From Argopecten irradians (lineage: Eukaryota > Mollusca > Bivalvia > Pectinida > Pectinidae), in the NCBI RefSeq assembly GCF_041381155.1, contig NC_091137.1:22551655-22615654 (forward strand): a stretch of 64,000 nucleotides of DNA, read 5' to 3'. Position numbers and translations under genes: made by a program. Shown in pieces: positions 36,135-48,040 of this stretch; position 1 is the first letter of the stretch, and every line of letters starts with the position of its first letter. A model generated the notes under the pieces. That model was not told the DNA's origin, made no database searches, and worked only from the letters and a program-made list of their open reading frames with translations.

Positions 36135-39100
36135 AACAAGAGGCCCAGAGGGCCTGTATCGCTCACCTGGTTTGTAATGCCAAGTAATGTTCTGAATACA
36201 GGTTCATTGTTTCTTTTCTGAAGGAATTTTAATATTAACCTCTAAATCCCCTATTAGGCCCCACCCCTCCTGCCCCCAGGGGGTCAGAGCCAAAATTTAT
36301 ACAAGTTCTGTTCCCCTTCCTCCAAGGATGTTTGTGGCCAAATTTGGTTACAGTCCATACAGAACTCTATGACTAGTAGCGATTTAAAGAATTTACCTCT
36401 ATTTCCCCTATTGGGCCCCGCCCCTCCTGCCCCCCGGGACCAGAGCCAAAATTTATACAAACTCAGTTCTTATTCTCCCAAGGATATTTCTGGCCAAATT
36501 TGGTTACATTCCATGCGGAACTCTGTGACTAGTAGCGATTTAAAGGATTTACCTCTATTTCCCCTATTAGGCTCCGCCCCTCCAGCCCCTGGGGGGCCAG
36601 AGCCAAAATTTATACAAGTTCTGTTCCCCTTCCCCCAAGGATGTTTGTGGCCAAATTTGGGTACATTCCATTCACAACTCTATGACTAGTAGCGATTTAA
36701 AGGATTTACCTCTATTTCCCCTATTGGGCCCCGCCCCTCCTGCCCCAGGGTGATCAGAGCCAAAATTTATACAAGTACTGTTCCCCTTCCCCAAAGGTGT
36801 TTGTGTCTGATTTTGGTTACATTCCATGCCAAACTCTAGGACAAGAAGCGATTTAAAGGATTTACCTCTATTTCCCCTATTGGGCCCCGCCCCTCCTGCC
36901 CCCGGGGGATCAGAGCCAAAATTTATACAAGTTCTGTTCCCCTTCCCCCAAGGATGTTTGTGGCCAAATTTGGTTACATTTCATTCAGAACTCTATGACA
37001 AGTAGCGATTTAAAGGATTTCCCTCTATTTCCCCTATTGGGCCCCGCCCCTCCTGCCCCCGGGGGGCCAGAGCCAAAATTTATACAAGTTCTGTTCCCCT
37101 TCCCCCAAGGATGTTTGTGGCCAAATTTGGTTCTAATCCATGCAGGACTCTATGACTAGTAGCGATTTAAAGGATTTACCTCTATTTCCCCTATTGGGCC
37201 CCGCCCCTCCTGCCCCTGGGGGATCAGAGCCAAAATTTATACAAGTTCTGTTCCCCTTCCCCCAAGGATGTTTGTGGTTAAATTTGGTTACATTTCATTC
37301 AGAACTCTATGACTAGTAGCGATTTAAAGGATTTACCTCTATTTCCCCTATTGGGCCCCGCCCCTCCTGCCCCCGGTGGGGCCAGAGCCAAAATTTATAC
37401 AAGTTCTGTTCCCCTTCCCCCAAGGATGTTTGTGGCCAAATTTGGTTACAATCCATGCAGAACTCTATGACTAGTAGCGATTTAAAGGATTTACCTCTAT
37501 TTCCCCTATTGGGCCCCGCCCCTCCTGCCCCTGGGGGATCAGAGCCAAAATTTATACAAGTTCTGTTCCCCTTCCCCCAAGGATGTTTGTGGCTGATTTT
37601 GGTTACAATCCATGCCAAACTCTAGGACAAGTAGCGATTTAAAGGATTTACCTCTATTTCCCCTATTGGGCCCCGCCCCTCCTGCCCCTGGGGGGGTCAG
37701 AGCCAAAATTTATACAAGTTCTGTTCCCCCTCCCCCAAGGATGTTTGTGGCCAAATTTGGTTCCAATCCATGCAGAACTCTATGACTAGTAGCGATTTAA
37801 AGGATTTACCTCTATTTCCCCTATTGGGCCCCGCCCCTCCTGCCCCTGGGGGATCAGAGCCAAAATTTATACAAGTTCTGTTCCCCTTCCCCCAAGGATT
37901 TTATGTGGCTGATTTTGGTTACAATCCATGCCAAACTCTAGGACAAGTAGCGATTTAAAGGATTTACCTTTATTTCCCCTATTGGGCCCCGCCCCTCCTG
38001 CCCCCGGGGGATCAGAGCCAAAATTTATACAAGTTCTGTTCCCCTTCCCCCAAGGATGTTTGTGGCCAAATTTGGTTACATTTCATTCAGAACTCTATGA
38101 CAAGTAGCGATTTAAAGGATTTACCTCTATTTCCCCTATTGGGCCCCGCCCCTCCTGCCCCCGGGGGGCCAGAGCCAAAATTTATACAAGTTCTGTTCCC
38201 CTTCCCCCAAGGATGTTTGTGGCCAAATTTGGTTCTAATCCATGCAGGACTCTATGACTAGTAGCGATTTAAAGGATTTACCTCTACTTCCCCTATTGGG
38301 CCCCGCCCCTCCTGCCCCTGGGGGATCAGAGCCAAAATTTATACAAGTTCTGTTCCCCTTCCCCCAAGGATGTTTGTGGTTAAATTTGGTTACATTTCAT
38401 TCAGAACTCTATGACAAGTAGCGATTTAAAGGATTTACCTCTATTTCCCCTATTGGGCCCCGCCCCTCCTGCCCCCGGGGGGCCAGAGCCAAAATTTATA
38501 CAAGTTCTGTTCCCCCTCCCCCAAGGATGTTTGTGGCCAAATTTGGTTCCAATCCATGCAGAACTCTATGACTAGTAGCGATTTAAAGGATTTACCTCTC
38601 TATTTCCCCTATTGGGCCCCGCCCCTCCTGCCCCTGGGGGATCAGAGCCAAAATTTATACAAGTTCTGTTCCCCTTCCCCCAAGGATGTTTGTGGCTGAT
38701 TTTGGTTACAATCCATGCCAAACTCTAGGACAAGTAGCGATTTAAAGGATTTACCTCTATTTCCCCTATTGGGCCCCGCCCCTCCTGCCCCTGGGGGGTC
38801 AGAGCCAAAATTTATACAAGTTCTGTTCCCCCTCCCCAAAGGATGTTTGTGGCCAAATTTGGTTACAATCCATGCAGAACTCTATGACTAGTAGCGATTT
38901 AAAGGATTTACCTCTATTTCCCCTATTGGGCCCCGCCCCTCCTGCCCCTGGGGGATCAGAGCCAAAATTTATACAAGTTCTGTTCCCCTTCCCCCAAGGA
39001 TGTATGTGGCTGATTTTGGTTACAATCCATGCCAAACTCTAGGACAAGTAGCGATTTAAAGGATTTACCTTTATTTCCCCTATTGGGCCCCGTCCCTCCT

Positions 39101-39270
39101 GCCCCTGGGGGGTCAGAGCCAAAATTTATACAAGTTCTGTTCCCCCTCCCCCAAGGATGTTTGTGGCCAAATTTGGTTACAATCCATGCAGAACTCTAGG
39201 ACAAGTAGCGATTTATAGGAAATGTTGACGGACGGACGGACGACGGACGACGGGCCAGGTGAGCTAAAAA
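36135..39270 (+). mobile_element. Pearl/Helentron-like element, array 2 (copy B)
   Basis: It begins AACAAGAGGCCCAGAGGGCC and holds about nineteen ~155-bp monomers of the same types as copy A. It ends with a short GACGGACGGACGGACGACGG tract and GGGCCAGGTGAGCTAAAAA. The left arm of the terminal hairpin (GCTCACCGGCCC in array 1) is missing, so the end is partly deleted compared with array 1. Confidence 0.8.
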
Positions 39271-40564
39271 TATTGATCAGATCATGAATAATTGATTTCA
39301 ACATAAAATATTTTATAAATTTGAACACAATTGGTCATTATTCTTCTCGGGTAAAACTTAGATAGAACCAAGTGAACCTAAAGAAAGAATTCCCCTGAAA
39401 ATTGAATAATTCAATTAAAAATTATGGTCAGTTTTAGATGTGTATCTATCGCTCTATACATTTCATTCTGTGAACATGACAAAGAAATATATGTATTACT
39501 GATAACTGGGAAGAAATAATATTATAACAGCACTCTATGACTAAACAATGATATCCACAACCTTTACATCACATATATACTATGGCTGTATGATTACCTT
39601 CCCATTACTCAGCATGAACTATCAAATTGTATACAACATAAACTGACCTCCAAAAGTTCTCTTACATATTTAAAAGTTTCCTGGTAGTTTATCTCTGAGA
39701 AAACTCTCGAAAAATAAATCAACGAGTAAGTGAAGATAAACAAGTTGATAATGATATACACTGATGGCTGCATTAAAAAGGTTTATACATTTCTGTACTT
39801 ATGTATATTTGTAAAACTGCACGTGTAACATAACTTTTGGAGGGCAGTGTATGTAGATATGAACAAGAATATCATTAAAAATTATAATAGCTATATGTGA
39901 TAAGGTGTCTGAAACCTTTATCTCTATATGTTTGAGTGGCAAATAGGTAAAGGTGTCCGACATTTTACCAATATTCTATATGTAATATTGTAATATCTAT
40001 ATGGATAATATTGTTTATGTATTGTTTTGTTCATTTCCAAGGGAAAATATAAAATTGTACATATCACAGTAGCAAAATATGAACTATCATAAAAATGAAA
40101 CCTTGTCATATTTCACAAGTAAGATGAAGTAACATTGCAATAAACAACTTATACGTATCTTTATCTTTTTTATCCATCCACTGTTAAATTAGCTCATCGA
40201 CCAGAGTAAAAAGAAAACTAAGCCTTTATTCCTTAGCTTTGATTTCCACAGAAGTAATTACTTTTGTGTGGACCATTTAACGATAATAAATAAAACCAAA
40301 TGGGTGTATAACTGACAATGGTCGTTTTTAAGATGACATTCGTTCCTTGCGTCATTTTAAAGTATCATATCAACACCTGATACATGTATGTGGATTATCA
40401 CCTTAGTATTCATGCAGTCATGCTTTGATACCACAGATTCTTCAATTACTCATACAGAGAGCATGCTCTGTGGTGTTCAGAAGTGGTCTTAGTCCAAGAC
40501 AATATCTGTCAACCCATATTCACAGTGTGAAATAAGATTTCCTGTAGATCAAGTCTAGTCACTC
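39271..40564. other. Intergenic and CRPPA 3' UTR
   Basis: AT-rich sequence with no recognisable gene. TTTATT on the plus strand at 40225-40230 reads as AATAAA on the minus strand and is a candidate CRPPA poly(A) signal about 335 bp after the stop. Confidence 0.5.
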
Positions 40565-43500
40565 TCAGACATCTAAGGCCATGTAGGTCTGTCCATGCAT
40601 TACTGGGTCCCTTGTCCATAAAATACTGGTCACCATTTCTGATATGGTTGCCTTCTTTGTTTTCATCTGTAGATTTAAAGAAATTCCGATGAAGAAAATG
40701 CTCAGATCATTGAGGGTCCTCGTACTGCACATGTCTTTATATATATGTTCTCAACACATGTACTTAATCAAGCTGTATGTTGTAATAACTGTAATCTTAC
40801 TTTTAATTTGGTATTTTTAAGAACAGAACAGAGAGTGATATATGATCAAGCTTATTGTTACTATAAACTAAACTTTACATTATAATGCTGTCATTTCTCA
40901 CATTATAAACAGCATTTTGTTTTGTTAATATGAAATTGGAATTTGTTTTTAAAATCTTACCTCACACAAAACAACATAAACCAGCAGGTGTTTTTTCCTC
41001 CAACTTTTACTATTTTCCTGCATTACTTCTCTCCCCTTTCTACAGCAGCCAATCACATCATCCGACATTATCACATGAACTACCACCTTATCCATAAAAG
41101 GTCTTAAGGAAGTATGGCAGTCCTTCTTTTGTTCCTTGATAAGATTTTCTGTGATGTCTGTGACAGCATCACTGTCAAATTGGGTGTGGTAGTAGACGGT
41201 ACAGTTTGTGTCAACAAGGTCACACGTTTCTTTAGATTCACATACAGTCACCTAAAACACACAATTTAAATATGACAAACAGGATTTTTTTAAAACCAAA
41301 ACCAGAAAAATAATTAAGTTACAAAAGAAAATTAACTTTTTGACTCACGTCAGAGCTTTTTGTTTCGAGAAATTGAGGTCGTAAAATCTCATTATTATAT
41401 AGTGGACATAAATTTGAAAAAAAATTAATGAAAAACAATTATGACCTGTTGGGAATCCAAAATTCTTTTAAGGTTTAAAATATGTAGTAAATAATAGTTG
41501 TATTTCCATTGCAACATCATTTTTAAAAGCCAAAGATCTGACATTTTCTGAAGACTCTATCAAATACAAATGTATACATTTGATATAATTCACTTTAAGG
41601 TCACCTTTAAACGCCGATCTCCTAGATCCCGTTGTAGACATGTGACAAGTTCAGTATCTGAACATCCCACAACTTGAACTTGCATTTCATTCTCTAAAAC
41701 ATCAAACATTTATAAATGACAAGTGATATACATATAGTCACATATATATATTTTGTTTACTTGTATTGTTAATCTATTGTTAGTACATCACTGTTATTTA
41801 GGGTGTGTTATGATATATATACAGTTGTACCTTTTAGTATCCCTTCAGCAGCATATATGTCTTTTCTTAAGGTTACCTGTAAATAAAATTATTCTTTGTT
41901 ATGTAAATCTGAAATAATCAAGTTCACTTTCACCACCAGTAATTATCATTATTCAAATGAAATTATACTTAATGCTACTTACAGTAAAATTAAAGTTTCT
42001 TCTGACAAACTACCTTTAACTTTTGTTATGAAAAAATATTTGAAGCATCTTTTTATCAAAATCTATGAAAAACTAAATGCTGTGCCAATGCTTCTTATTA
42101 TAAATACATATATATACGTATACCTGGTAAGCTTACCTTCCATAGGTTATGAGGCCCCTCTATAAGTCTAGCCTTTGTCCCAGCATATTTCAATGCTAGA
42201 TGGAGACATTCAGTTCCATAGTCAAAATCATAGTCTGTGGCCTAAAATACATGTAATATATACAGTTGGTCTGAAATCTGTAATATATATATACAATGTA
42301 CATGTAGCATGAATATGTAATATATATACAATGTACATGTAGCCCGAAATATATAATATATATACAATGTACTGGTAGCCTGACATATGAAATGAATATA
42401 GTTGGTTTTCTGAGTATATAGCAATAGACCAAAATATTATAACATACAATCCATAACCAAATATTTTTACTTTGGATTTAGGGCTAAGACCAAAATGGTT
42501 TTAAGTGCTATAACTGTTTTTGTTTATATGATGCACTTGAATTGGACCACAGTTGTTTGTTTGTGCAATAATGATAGACCTCAGGATTTAATGCTGTTTT
42601 GAGACCAACCCTGGTAAAACATGCCAAGACCGCATTAAAATCTGCAGGTCCAGGATTTATATACTACTGAACAAAACTGGTTGTTCAGCATTAACAAAAA
42701 TACCAAAAGTCTAACTACTACAACATGCAAATAAAATTAAAATCAATGCCTAATTACAAGAATCCATAGAACTGATAACACCATTATACTGTATGTCATA
42801 CTGCAGCATTTCTCAGAAAGTATTTTCAAAATGTCTGTGAAGGTTTCAGAGAAAGCAAACCTTTTCATAAGCAGATAATATAACGGAGAAGATGAATCCC
42901 TGTGGCATCTCACTGGCCCGATATTTATTCCTGTCTAACGATTCCTCCAGGTAACCACAATCGTCAGGGGAGATAACTGTAGATATTAGTGGACGGTGTA
43001 CACCAGCTGCCTGGAATTAGCAGTAAACACATTACATATTGAACAAAATATACCCACATTATAAACGATTATCGAACAAAAGAAACAAACACATTTCATT
43101 CTAGTCTTGTTCAACTAAAACACTTCATTTTTATAGATAAATACAAACACTTTACTATTATAATAGCTCATAACTATTATAATAGCTCATAACAAACAAA
43201 ATATTCAAGCACAATGTATGTACCGGTAACTTACATTTATCATCTACATCTAACAATATGTATACTACAGATCAGGGACCTGGCACAGAATTCTAACTAA
43301 AAGTATTGATATACCTGATACATATTATAATCATATATCAATGGTATTAACTCTACAGTAGAGAAAAACTGTCATATTCTTTTTTAATCCATAACTTTTT
43401 TTTTGATAAATGGGCTCTATATATCAGTGACGCATATCTTACCTTAAAGACAACTAATTTGATACTAAAATATATATATAAATACTGTTGGTCAGAAATT

Positions 43501-46039
43501 TGTGCCAGGTCCCTGTGCACTACAGTTGATTGATAATTTATAAAACATAAAATCTTTTATGTTTTGATACTGATAATAACATCTTTGCATCTGTTATTTA
43601 TTCTCATTATTATGATGACTTCCATGTACTGACCATGAAAAAAACCCACCAAAACAACAGATATTCAAGAGATGCAGTTTTATGAAAACTAAGAGATGTC
43701 AGGAGGGTGACCTCTTATGTAAATATACTCAAAGACTCCCTGAGTTTTATGATGCATGACATTTTCTTTTTGCTTGCCAGGTGATTCTGTTGCTGGTACC
43801 CGACTGATATTAGACTAAAAATGTCTTTAAGATGTGATGCCCCATTTCCATATATCAAAGCAGGATGGGATGTACTGTGCACCAAATTGTTTCCACAGTG
43901 ATTTAATTTTGTATTTAAATCCATCTTCTTATTGATTCAATAAATAGTAATTTAGATTCATGTGCTTCTACTATATCAAAGTTCGACAAATTTTTGCAGA
44001 GAACTATTTCCATCAATTTAATCTGACCTGAAATATACAAACGTTAATCATACATGTATGTGAAATGAGTTGTTTTATAGTGTCCAATCACCCCATTCCC
44101 ATTTATGGCAGGACATAAAAATAGAACTGTATGCATGCCATCTTGTTACTCACCCCAGTTTCCTTGGAAGCCTCAGCTACTTCTTGTATAACACTCTCAT
44201 CGACAAACAGACGGACAGCATCATGTATCAACACCACATCAGAGGGCTCCAAAACTGAAACAAAAACAAATAATAGGATTTGTTGTATAGTTAGCAGATT
44301 GACACAAAATCAGTTGATTTATGTTGTAAGTTCAGATATAATTCTATGACATGCCTACTCACCAAGTTATAGATAAAGCCACATATCGAGGATGAAGTTC
44401 CAATGTCTTATAGGCTGTGTTTACGTCAATCAAACAAATTCAGTTGGGAATGTAAAATTCTATTTATAGACCCTAGTTCAAGAGTCATGAATAAAAAAAT
44501 GTGTTATTCCCGAGGGGCTCCCATCACCACCATCACTTTGTTGTAACTACATACCTGATTTCAGGGCGTTAATACCATTGTATATAGACCTATGATGGGT
44601 TTGAGTTCATCTCACCACCATCACTTTGTTGTAAAATAACTATGTACCTGATTTCAGGGCCTTTATACCATTGTATATAGACCTGTGACGGGTTTGAGTT
44701 CATCTCACTACCATCACTTTGTTGTAAGTACATACCTGATTTCAAGGCCTTTATGCCATTGTTGTAGATAGACCAATGACAGGTTTGGGCTCCCCTCACT
44801 GCCATCACTTTGTTGTAACCATGTAACTGATTTCAGGGCCTTTATACCATTGTATATAGACCTATGACGGGTTTGAGCTCCCCTAACCATTATCACTTTG
44901 TTGTAACCATGTAACTGGTTTCAGGGCCTTTATACCATTGTATAGACCTATGAGGGGTTTGAGCTCCCCTAACCATTATCACTTTGTTGTAACCATGTAA
45001 CTGATTTCAGGGCCTTTATACCATTGTATGTAGACCTATGACGGGTTTGAGCTCTCCTCATCACCATCACTTTGTTATAACTACGTACCTGATTTCAGGG
45101 CCTTTATACCATTGTATATGGACCTATGACAGGTTTGAGCTCCCCTCACCATTATCACTTTGTTGTAACCACGTACCTGATTTCAGGGCCTTTATGCCGT
45201 TGTATATAGACCTATGACGGGTTTGAGCTCCCCTCACTACCATCACTTTATTGTAACCATGGCTCTCCACCAGCTCTTCTATATAATCCACATAGCCCTG
45301 GGACACTACCACAACAATGTGCTTCACAAAGCTCAGTCTGTACAGAATGGGAATTAATTTTGTATATGCATATTACAGAGTTATCAGTCCTTACAGTTAA
45401 AAGTACCGATTGTTTCATCATATTTTTTCAAAAGAAATGACGTAATTTCATCTCAATTGATAACAGCATAGGAGATAACTCAATAATATTTACAGACAGA
45501 ATAATTAACTTAGGGGTATATAAAGCACATAATCTTGTATTGACTGCTCACCTTATAACTATAACGATTATAATTATCCATAACATTATTTAACATTACC
45601 ATAATGAAAAAGACCTGACCCCATGCAGTTTCATGAATATTCCTTAGAGTATTGGTAATTTATCATTAACTTATGCTAATTTTTGTTTTCTAAAATCCTG
45701 TAATTCCTTCCTATGGAGAATTTTAAGTTAAGAAGTTCCTTAAGGATATGAAAAAAAAAACCACATTAATTTAAAAACACAAATGTGCTACATGTACTAA
45801 ATATCATGTCTCGTCAATTAAAAAGCATTGCTTTCTACATACAAACAACATAAAACAATTTTTTTCAAATTGTTTGAAATATGTAAAATACTTTACGTGT
45901 GGAAGTTGTGAATTGTGTAGAGGATGATAGGCCTGTCCAGTACAGAGCAGAACTGTTTCGGCATAGAATTTCCAAATCTTTCTCCTGTCCCTCCAGCAGG
46001 CAGGACAATACTTATGGGTAATTCATCTGTGTCGGCCAT
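40565..46039 (-). CDS. CRPPA: D-ribitol-5-phosphate cytidylyltransferase CRPPA/ISPD, nine exons, 395 aa
   Basis: CRPPA makes CDP-ribitol from CTP and ribitol-5-phosphate. FKTN and FKRP use it to build the matriglycan core on dystroglycan. Exons, 5' to 3': 45897-46039, 45177-45337, 44154-44254, 42861-43010, 42137-42241, 41831-41876, 41605-41693, 40961-41251 and 40565-40666, in all 1188 nt. The IspD-type motifs appear in order: [18 protein letters not shown] (CTP loop), [51 protein letters not shown], and [18 protein letters not shown], which matches the vertebrate protein. The C-terminal domain is shorter than in human CRPPA (451 aa) and ends [11 protein letters not shown]. The family's HDA(A/V)RPF has Leu in place of Pro. 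Exon 2 is followed by seven degenerate copies of its own end. RNF113 lies head to head, 2.85 kb away. Confidence 0.95.
42245..42400. repeat. Short minisatellite (about 45-50 bp, three units)
   Basis: Tandem units of AATATATATACAATGTACATG followed by TAGC, in the CRPPA intron just upstream of exon 5. Tyr/Ile/Cys-rich open frames over it are the repeat read through and are not genes. Confidence 0.75.
44553..45176 (-). repeat. Seven intronic tandem copies of the 3' end of CRPPA exon 2
   Basis: The unit is about 88 bp: roughly 80 bp of exon 2 coding sequence ([19 protein letters not shown] region) plus the 5' splice site. Copies end near 44560, 44648, 44738, 44828, 44916, 45001 and 45088; the functional exon end is at 45177. 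Coding text is largely kept ([20 protein letters not shown]-like, with variants such as [20 protein letters not shown]). Four copies keep CAG/GTA(T/C)-type donors (45088, 44738, 44648, 44560). The other three share TCAGTTACAT, which destroys the normal donor. No acceptor-like tract separates the copies, so they are not complete extra exons. Confidence 0.85.
45358..45497. mobile_element. Foldback MITE (copy 2), CRPPA intron 1
   Basis: TATGCATATTACAGAGTTATC at the left is mirrored by GGAGATAACTCAATAAT at the right. The core matches the MITE at 11330, with a shorter, more degraded palindrome. Confidence 0.45.
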
Positions 46040-46182
46040 TGCTGAAAAAAGGAAACCATACTTATAATATCAGAGCAGCTTAAGTAAAAGAGCATGATTA
46101 AATTAAACAATTTTGGCTTTCATTTGCACATGCAGTATGGTTTTTTCCCAACTTTCTTACTGTAACCACCCATATACCACAT

Positions 46183-46240
46183 ACACCCCCCCCCCCCCCC
46201 CACCCACCACATACACCCCCCCCCCCCCCCCACCCACTAT
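46183..46240. repeat. Poly-C / CACC simple repeat
   Basis: Two runs of about 15-17 C separated by CACCCACCACATACA. The proline-rich frame over it is an artefact of the repeat. The runs may be mis-sized by sequencing. Confidence 0.9.
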
Positions 46241-46287
46241 ATACCGGGTAACTATATTTACACATACTTTTTGCACAATTGAATTAA

Positions 46288-46490
46288 GCTTAGTTGCGGT
46301 GGCCGTGTGGTTAAGATGTCTTGACATATTACCACAAGCCCTCCACCTTTGGGTTGCAAGGTCAAATCCTATGTGGGCCAGTTGCCAGGTAATGACCGCT
46401 GGTTGGTATTTTTTTCTTCAGGTACTCCGACTTTTCTCCACCAACAAACCTGCCACGTCTTTACATGACCCTGGCATGTCACAGGCCCAA
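46288..46490 (+). mobile_element. tRNA-derived SINE (copy 2)
   Basis: Same family as the copy at 4243: GTGGCCGTGTGGTTAAG (A box), AAGGTCAAATCC (degraded B box), CCAGGTAATGACCGCTGG and TTTCTCCACCAACAAACC. The B box has decayed, so this copy is older or less constrained. Confidence 0.75.
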
Positions 46491-46499
46491 TAACAGGTC

Positions 46500-47190
46500 T
46501 CTAGGCCTCTAAGTTATTCACAAGTCATTTAAAGATTTTAACCTATTTTAGCCCTGTGAACTTGAATGAAGGTCAAGGTCATTCATTTAAACAAACTGTA
46601 TAGCCCTTCATCTCAGCATGTCACAGGCCCAATATCTTGAAAGCCCTTTATCCCAGCAAGCTACAGGCCCAATATCAGTACTCTGGGCCTTCTGGTTTTT
46701 GAGAAGAAGTTGTTTTAAAGATTTTAGAATATTTGACCCCTTTGACCTTGATTGAAGGTCAAGATCATTCATTTGAACAGACTTGGTAGTCATTCATCCC
46801 AGCATATCACAGGCCCAATATCAGGTCTCTAGGACTCTTAGTTATTCACAAGAAGTTGTTTAAAGGATTTTAGCCTATTTGACCCATGTGACCTTAAATG
46901 AAGGTCAAGGTCATTCATTTGAACAAACCAGGTAGCCTTTTATCCCAGCATGCTACAGGCCCAATATCAGTACCCTGGGCCCTCTGGTACTTGAGAATAA
47001 GTTGTTTAAAAATTTTAGCCTTTTTGACCCCTGTGACCTTGAATGAAGGTCAAGGTCATTCATTTGAACAAACTTGGTAGCCCTTCATCCCAGCATGCTA
47101 CAGGTCAAATATCAGTGCCCTTGGCCATTTGGTTATTGAGAAGAAGTCGTTTGAATGAACAGTTTATGCCTGGCGCACGACGACGGACGG
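46500..47190 (+). repeat. Tandem ~147-bp array with terminal ACGG tract, probable pearl-like remnant
   Basis: Four or five degenerate units share GAAGGTCAAGGTCATTCATT, CCCAGCATGCTACAGGCCC and CCAATATCAGTACCCTGGGC. The array ends with GCACGACGACGGACGG. Tandem monomers followed by an ACGG tract resemble the larger elements in this window, but neither the AACAAGAGGCCC start nor a clear terminal hairpin is visible. Confidence 0.5.
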
Positions 47191-47267
47191 TGCATGATGA
47201 CTCTGCTTTTCAAACTTTATATCACTACAAGAGAAATTTGAGGAAGATCCTTTCAGTACTTTCTGAG

Positions 47268-47352
47268 GTACCGTATTTTCCGGAGTATAAGCCGCGACTT
47301 TTTTCCCTGAAAATCGGGAGTGCGGCTAATACACCAGTGCGGCTTATCCGTG
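47268..47352. repeat. Short palindromic repeat (CCGGAGTATAAGCCGCG type)
   Basis: TACCGTATTTTCCGGAGTAT followed by AAGCCGCG and, further on, GTGCGGCTTATCCG in inverse orientation. It looks like the end of a dispersed DNA repeat, inserted between two other repeats. The family is not identified. Confidence 0.4.
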
Positions 47353-47589
47353 GAGGAAAACCAAAATCTGACCACGTTTTTGCATTATTACGTCGTGATT
47401 CACATGTGAAAATCGTAAGTTTTACTCACCATTTTTGTAAAGTTATGCATCGAACAAATCACTGTAAAAGTGTTTAAAAGATCAAATATGCAATGAAAAT
47501 ATATTAAAGATGAAAATAATTACGTATCAGATGCATGTTCACTCGTAAAATTGTTTAATTCAAGGAAATCCGCAGACAGAAACGTGTTC

Positions 47590-48040
47590 ACAACACAATG
47601 GCGGTTTAGTAAAGTTATACACCGAATAAAATCACAGATTGCTTGAGTACTTTCTGAGAAATAGTGGTAAAAAGCTTCAACTATCAAAATCCAAGATGAC
47701 AACCTGTTGGCCATCCTGTTTACCGATCGGTCCAAAAATGCAATATGCACATGCAACTAGATCCCTAGGGGAACATGCACATGAAATTTGAGACAGATCC
47801 CTTCAGTACTTTCTGAGAAATAGAATTGTCAAAAATCTGAGAAGGCTGCCTGCCAGCCATCTTGTTGACTGATTGGTCCCAAAATGTAATATGCACATCT
47901 AGGATCCTAGATGTGAAATTTGAGATCCCTTCAGTACTTTCTGAGAGACAGCGGTAACAAACTCTAACTACCAAAATCCAAGATGGCTGTCTGGTGGCCA
48001 TCTTGTTGACCGATCGGTCCCAAAATGCAATAACTGTACA
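47590..48040. repeat. Degenerate ~150-bp tandem repeat
   Basis: Units near 47645, 47798 and 47928 share GATCCCTTCAGTACTTTCTG, ATCCAAGATGGC and GGTCCCAAAATGCAATA. A partial unit lies near 47235. There is no coding signal. Confidence 0.65.

Larger units (their letters stand above)
33027..38370. repeat. Segmental duplication, copy B
   Basis: This copy repeats the end of array 1 with its ACGG tract and hairpin (to 33513), the 2.6-kb spacer (33514-36134) and the start of array 2 (from 36135). It matches copy A closely in the unique part. Inside array 2 the two copies differ by several monomers. For example, the sequence at 32882 matches 38229, an offset about 1.1 kb shorter than 6447. The right boundary is therefore approximate. 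Confidence 0.75.

Noticed and set aside
25464-39328. Many proline-rich open frames of 60-128 codons on both strands (FPLLGPAPPAPG, NRGKSFKSLL types)
   Set aside because: They are the ~155-bp monomers read through. Monomers near a multiple of three bases keep long frames open. They have no independent start, splice context or domain.
42196-42449. Overlapping Tyr/Ile/Cys-rich minus-strand frames
   Set aside because: Three shifted readings of the same short AT-rich minisatellite next to a CRPPA exon.
46113-46493. A 126-codon frame with poly-proline
   Set aside because: It is made of C-run simple repeat followed by a SINE.
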